DNA of 34,864 nt from Deltaproteobacteria bacterium (GTDB lineage Bacteria > Myxococcota_A > Polyangia > Polyangiales > Houyiibacteriaceae): positions 95,098 to 129,961 of the forward strand of contig JAFDAJ010000002.1 of NCBI GenBank assembly GCA_019313915.1. The letters run 5' to 3'. Shown here piece by piece: positions 32,437 to 34,864 of this stretch. The translations under genes were made by a program, and so were the position numbers. The stretch's first letter is position 1, and every line of letters begins with the position of its first letter. The notes beneath the pieces are model-generated. The model did no database searches. It was not told where the DNA came from and was given only the letters and a program-made list of their open reading frames with translations.

Positions 32437-34254
32437 ATGAAACCCGTTCAATACGCGATCGCAGCCTTCGCTGCGTTGTTCATCGCGGCATGTGGAGCCG
32501 ACGGCTCGGGCGGCACCGCGCAGAAGTGCGATGCCGACAGCACATTCGCTCAGGTTCAGCAGCAGATCTTCGAGGCGCGAGGATGCACTGCTTCGGCCTG
32601 TCACGGTGAAGCCGCGAACGCCGGGCTCGACCTTCGACCCGAGAGTGCGTACGCGAGCCTGATCAACGTCGATGCGACGACAGGCGACTTCAAGCGCGTC
32701 TTTCCCGCCGAGCAGGACCTCAGCATTCTCTACCTCAAAGTGGCGGCGAACGTGAACGCGCCGAGCCTAAGCGAGATGGGTATCTCCGGGGCCACGATGC
32801 CAATCGGGGGCAGCGCCTTGAGCGAGCAGGATCTCGGCTTGCTGCGCGCATGGATCCGGGGTGGCGCTCCGGAGACCGATATTGTGGACGGCTCCGAGGA
32901 GTTCGCTTCTTGTGATCTGCAGGGCGATGTTGCGCCGAACAAGATTCAACCGCTTGCGCCCCCCGCGGCCGGCAAAGGGGTTCAGTTCTACTCGGGCGGC
33001 TGGGATGTCCCGGCCGAGCAGGAAGGCGAGGTTTGCTTCGTCACCTACTACGACTACTCCGACCGCGTCCCGGAAGAGTTCAGGCTTCCATGCGGCGAGA
33101 CCCAAGGTGGCTCGGGCCGGGAGTGCTTTTCGTTCAACAACGTCTTACTAGCGATGGATCCCCAGTCTCACCACAGCATCGTCGAGTTCTACGTTCCGCC
33201 CGACGATAGCCCCGAGCAGTGGGATCCGATGGACGAGTCCTGGAAGAACTGGGCCTGCCTGGGCGGGGCAAACGCCGGCGTGACTTGCACCCCGGGAAGC
33301 GACGAATGCGGTGAGCGCAGTCAGTGCGCCACCACTCCCGAGGTCACCGTCGCCTGCATCAGCTACGACAACGCTCCTGACGAAATGGGCACCGCGGCGG
33401 GTCTTTTCGGCCGTGCCGAGGTGAGGATCAACCTGGCCACCGCACAGGAGGCCGCCTTCGTCGAAGACTATCCGCCGGACGTCTACTCGCTCATGCCCGT
33501 CAAGGGTTTTGTCGTGTGGGACAGTCACGCGTTCAACCTCACGACGCAAGACACCTCGCTCGAGCAATGGATGAACCTCGAGTTCGCCCCCGCGGAGGAG
33601 TCAGTCTTTCTACGCAAACAGATCTTCGATGCGCGCGACATCTTCGGCATGGGGCAGATCGATGCCTTCACTTCGAAGGAGGTCTGCACGACCTACACGA
33701 TTCCGCAGCATGGCCAGCTGCTCACGCTGAGCTCGCACACGCATCGCTTTGGTAAGAAGTGGCGTACCTGGTACCCACCGAACGAGCCCTGTGACCCCGG
33801 ACCAGACTGTCAGCCCGAGGAACGCGAGCCGGATTACACGAGCTTCGACTACGCGGACCCCCTCTATCAACGGTTCACCGGTGACGGGATTCTCTCGTTT
33901 GACAGCGATACCGTGGAGGAGCGCACATTCAAGTACTGCGCCGTCTTTGACAACGGAGAGAACAACCCTTCGGAAGTTCGCCGGGAGTCACTCAAGCCAG
34001 AGGCAGAGACCTGCGACTTCGTAGATGGCATTGCTCCTTTCGCGGAGGCCGCCGGTTTCAAGATCTTCACGTGCGGCTGTGTTCCTGAGGAGCGCTCCTG
34101 CTTCGGCGGTCCCGACCAGGGCATGGCCTGCAACGGCGATGACATGGTCTGCGGTGAAGGTGGCATTTGCGACGCGTGCCCGGCTGGCGGCGGCGTCACG
34201 ACTGAAGAGGAAATGTTCATTCTCCTTGGGTCGTATTACGTCAAGACGCCGTGA
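32437..34254 (+). CDS. Lipoprotein with heme-c-like N-terminus and type II copper monooxygenase-like domain (paralogue 2)
   Basis: The 605-residue product is a paralogue of the preceding protein over its whole length. Lipobox IAAC has Cys 19. CTASACH at 50-56 is again CX4CH, and MPIGG has Met 121. The copper-ligand pattern is SHHS with His 245-246, DSHAFN with His 364, SSHTHRFGKKW with His 434 and 436, FDNGENNP, and TTEEEMFILLGSYY with Met 593. HTHRFGKKW is closer to the HTHHLGKVV of peptidylglycine hydroxylase than the matching stretch of paralogue 1. The same cysteine modules occur at 272-297 and 555-581. GGAG (32427-32430) is six bases before the ATG. The 130-base gap from paralogue 1 is AT-rich for this window and might hold a promoter, so co-transcription is open. 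Substrate is unknown. Confidence 0.83.
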   Translation: MKPVQYAIAAFAALFIAACGADGSGGTAQKCDADSTFAQVQQQIFEARGCTASACHGEAANAGLDLRPESAYASLINVDATTGDFKRVFPAEQDLSILYLKVAANVNAPSLSEMGISGATMPIGGSALSEQDLGLLRAWIRGGAPETDIVDGSEEFASCDLQGDVAPNKIQPLAPPAAGKGVQFYSGGWDVPAEQEGEVCFVTYYDYSDRVPEEFRLPCGETQGGSGRECFSFNNVLLAMDPQSHHSIVEFYVPPDDSPEQWDPMDESWKNWACLGGANAGVTCTPGSDECGERSQCATTPEVTVACISYDNAPDEMGTAAGLFGRAEVRINLATAQEAAFVEDYPPDVYSLMPVKGFVVWDSHAFNLTTQDTSLEQWMNLEFAPAEESVFLRKQIFDARDIFGMGQIDAFTSKEVCTTYTIPQHGQLLTLSSHTHRFGKKWRTWYPPNEPCDPGPDCQPEEREPDYTSFDYADPLYQRFTGDGILSFDSDTVEERTFKYCAVFDNGENNPSEVRRESLKPEAETCDFVDGIAPFAEAAGFKIFTCGCVPEERSCFGGPDQGMACNGDDMVCGEGGICDACPAGGGVTTEEEMFILLGSYYVKTP

Positions 34255-34313
34255 CTGTAATAGTACTGTAAACAAACTGGCCCATTCTGTGGCGGTGAGC
34301 TACATCGCCGACG

Positions 34314-34841
34314 ATGGCTCGGTACAACGCCTACAATTCCGAATGTCTTCTCTTCTCATTCAAAGACGGGCTCTTGGCCCGGCTTGCTCACGACTTGAAG
34401 TTGCAGGTCGAGCGGTTTTCGATCGAGGTCGACGACACGACTCATCAGATCAAAGCCACGTTCGATCCGAGCAGCATCCAAGTCGTTTGTGCTCAAGCCG
34501 ACGGACGCGACGACCCGTCGACGCTGAGCAAGGGCGACAAGAAGAAAATCCACGACAACGTCACCAAGGACGTGCTGCGAACGCGCAAGCACCCCGAGAT
34601 TCGCTTCGATTCGACCAACGTCGTGGAACGCGGCGAGGGGTTCGCGGTCGAAGGGACGCTTCAGCTGTACGGCAAGTCCCGCAGCATCCAGACCAGCGTC
34701 CGAGCCACGGGCGGTCGATGGGTGGCCGAGTTGAAGCTCCATCAGCCGGATTTCGGGATCAAGCCCTTTACGGCGGCACTTGGAGCCTTGAAGGTGAAGC
34801 CCGACGTGCTGGTTCGGGTCAGCGTTCCGCAACAGAGCTAG
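34314..34841 (+). CDS. YceI-domain protein
   Basis: The 175-residue product is a YceI-like beta-barrel: FKDGLLARLAHDLKLQVERFSIEVD near 16-40 (the A..HDL segment), an acidic strand region, DDPSTLSKGDKKKIHDNVTKDVLRTRKHPEIRFDST near 65-100, and GTLQLYGKSRSIQTSV near 112-127. YceI proteins are lipocalin-like and bind isoprenoid or amphiphilic molecules. Unlike E. coli YceI it has no signal peptide, so it should stay in the cytosol. It follows paralogue 2 by 59 bases on the same strand. A link to the monooxygenases, for example an isoprenoid substrate, would be a guess. ACTGTAA is repeated in the gap (34254-34260 and 34265-34271). Confidence 0.87.
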   Translation: MARYNAYNSECLLFSFKDGLLARLAHDLKLQVERFSIEVDDTTHQIKATFDPSSIQVVCAQADGRDDPSTLSKGDKKKIHDNVTKDVLRTRKHPEIRFDSTNVVERGEGFAVEGTLQLYGKSRSIQTSVRATGGRWVAELKLHQPDFGIKPFTAALGALKVKPDVLVRVSVPQQS

Positions 34842-34864
34842 TCAGGCGCAGCGCGCGAACGTAT

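Overview
The window looks like chromosomal DNA from a high-GC Gram-negative bacterium, most likely a Myxococcota / deltaproteobacterial lineage. The basis is inference: GC-rich codon use, many lipobox and signal-peptide proteins, outer-membrane barrel proteins, an RND pump, and cytochrome-like lipoproteins with CX4CH motifs and 'CxGG' cysteine modules of the kind common in myxobacteria. No phage, insertion sequence, CRISPR array, tRNA or rRNA was found. Nearly all genes are closely packed.

Layout. 1-859 is the 5' part of dnaA (minus strand, cut by the window edge). 860-1397 is a 538-base non-coding stretch with several DnaA-box-like 9-mers and is a candidate oriC. 1398-2345 is a secreted or outer-membrane protein. 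2377-8417 is a minus-strand group: MaoC-like hydratase, RND adaptor lipoprotein, RND permease and an SDR oxidoreductase. 8491-9828 is a phosphofructokinase with the residues of PPi-dependent enzymes, divergent from the hydratase. Then come rpsU and clpB (minus), a small lipoprotein, a DUF2723 membrane protein, and an EVE-domain protein behind a long hairpin. A GTGCCA hexamer array sits between the EVE gene and a metallophosphatase. A DUF4234-mobA-dapE set follows, then two small exported proteins, aspS (TTG start), a zinc-ribbon membrane protein, rimO coupled to an outer-membrane lipoprotein, and rpsD behind its own promoter. Next are two overlapping glycosyltransferase genes, a cardiolipin synthase, and a cyclic-nucleotide sensor overlapping a class II cyclic-nucleotide phosphodiesterase.

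The right end holds the most unusual content. After a 451-base gene-free stretch rich in hairpins (candidate structured RNA with a strong terminator) comes an ABA4-like membrane protein gene. It is divergent from two tandem paralogous lipoproteins of about 600 residues. Each begins with a heme-c-like segment (CX4CH plus a later MP) and continues into a region with the ligand pattern of type II copper monooxygenases (HH, HxH, and a final EM...YY). A paired TCAATTGA palindrome lies in the divergent promoter region. A YceI-domain protein follows. If the domain reading is right, these are copper hydroxylases with a built-in heme electron-transfer domain, tethered in the cell envelope; this is the best candidate for an undescribed system here.

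The rest is core metabolism (translation, lysine/peptidoglycan precursor supply, molybdenum cofactor, glycolysis, protein disaggregation) mixed with envelope functions.
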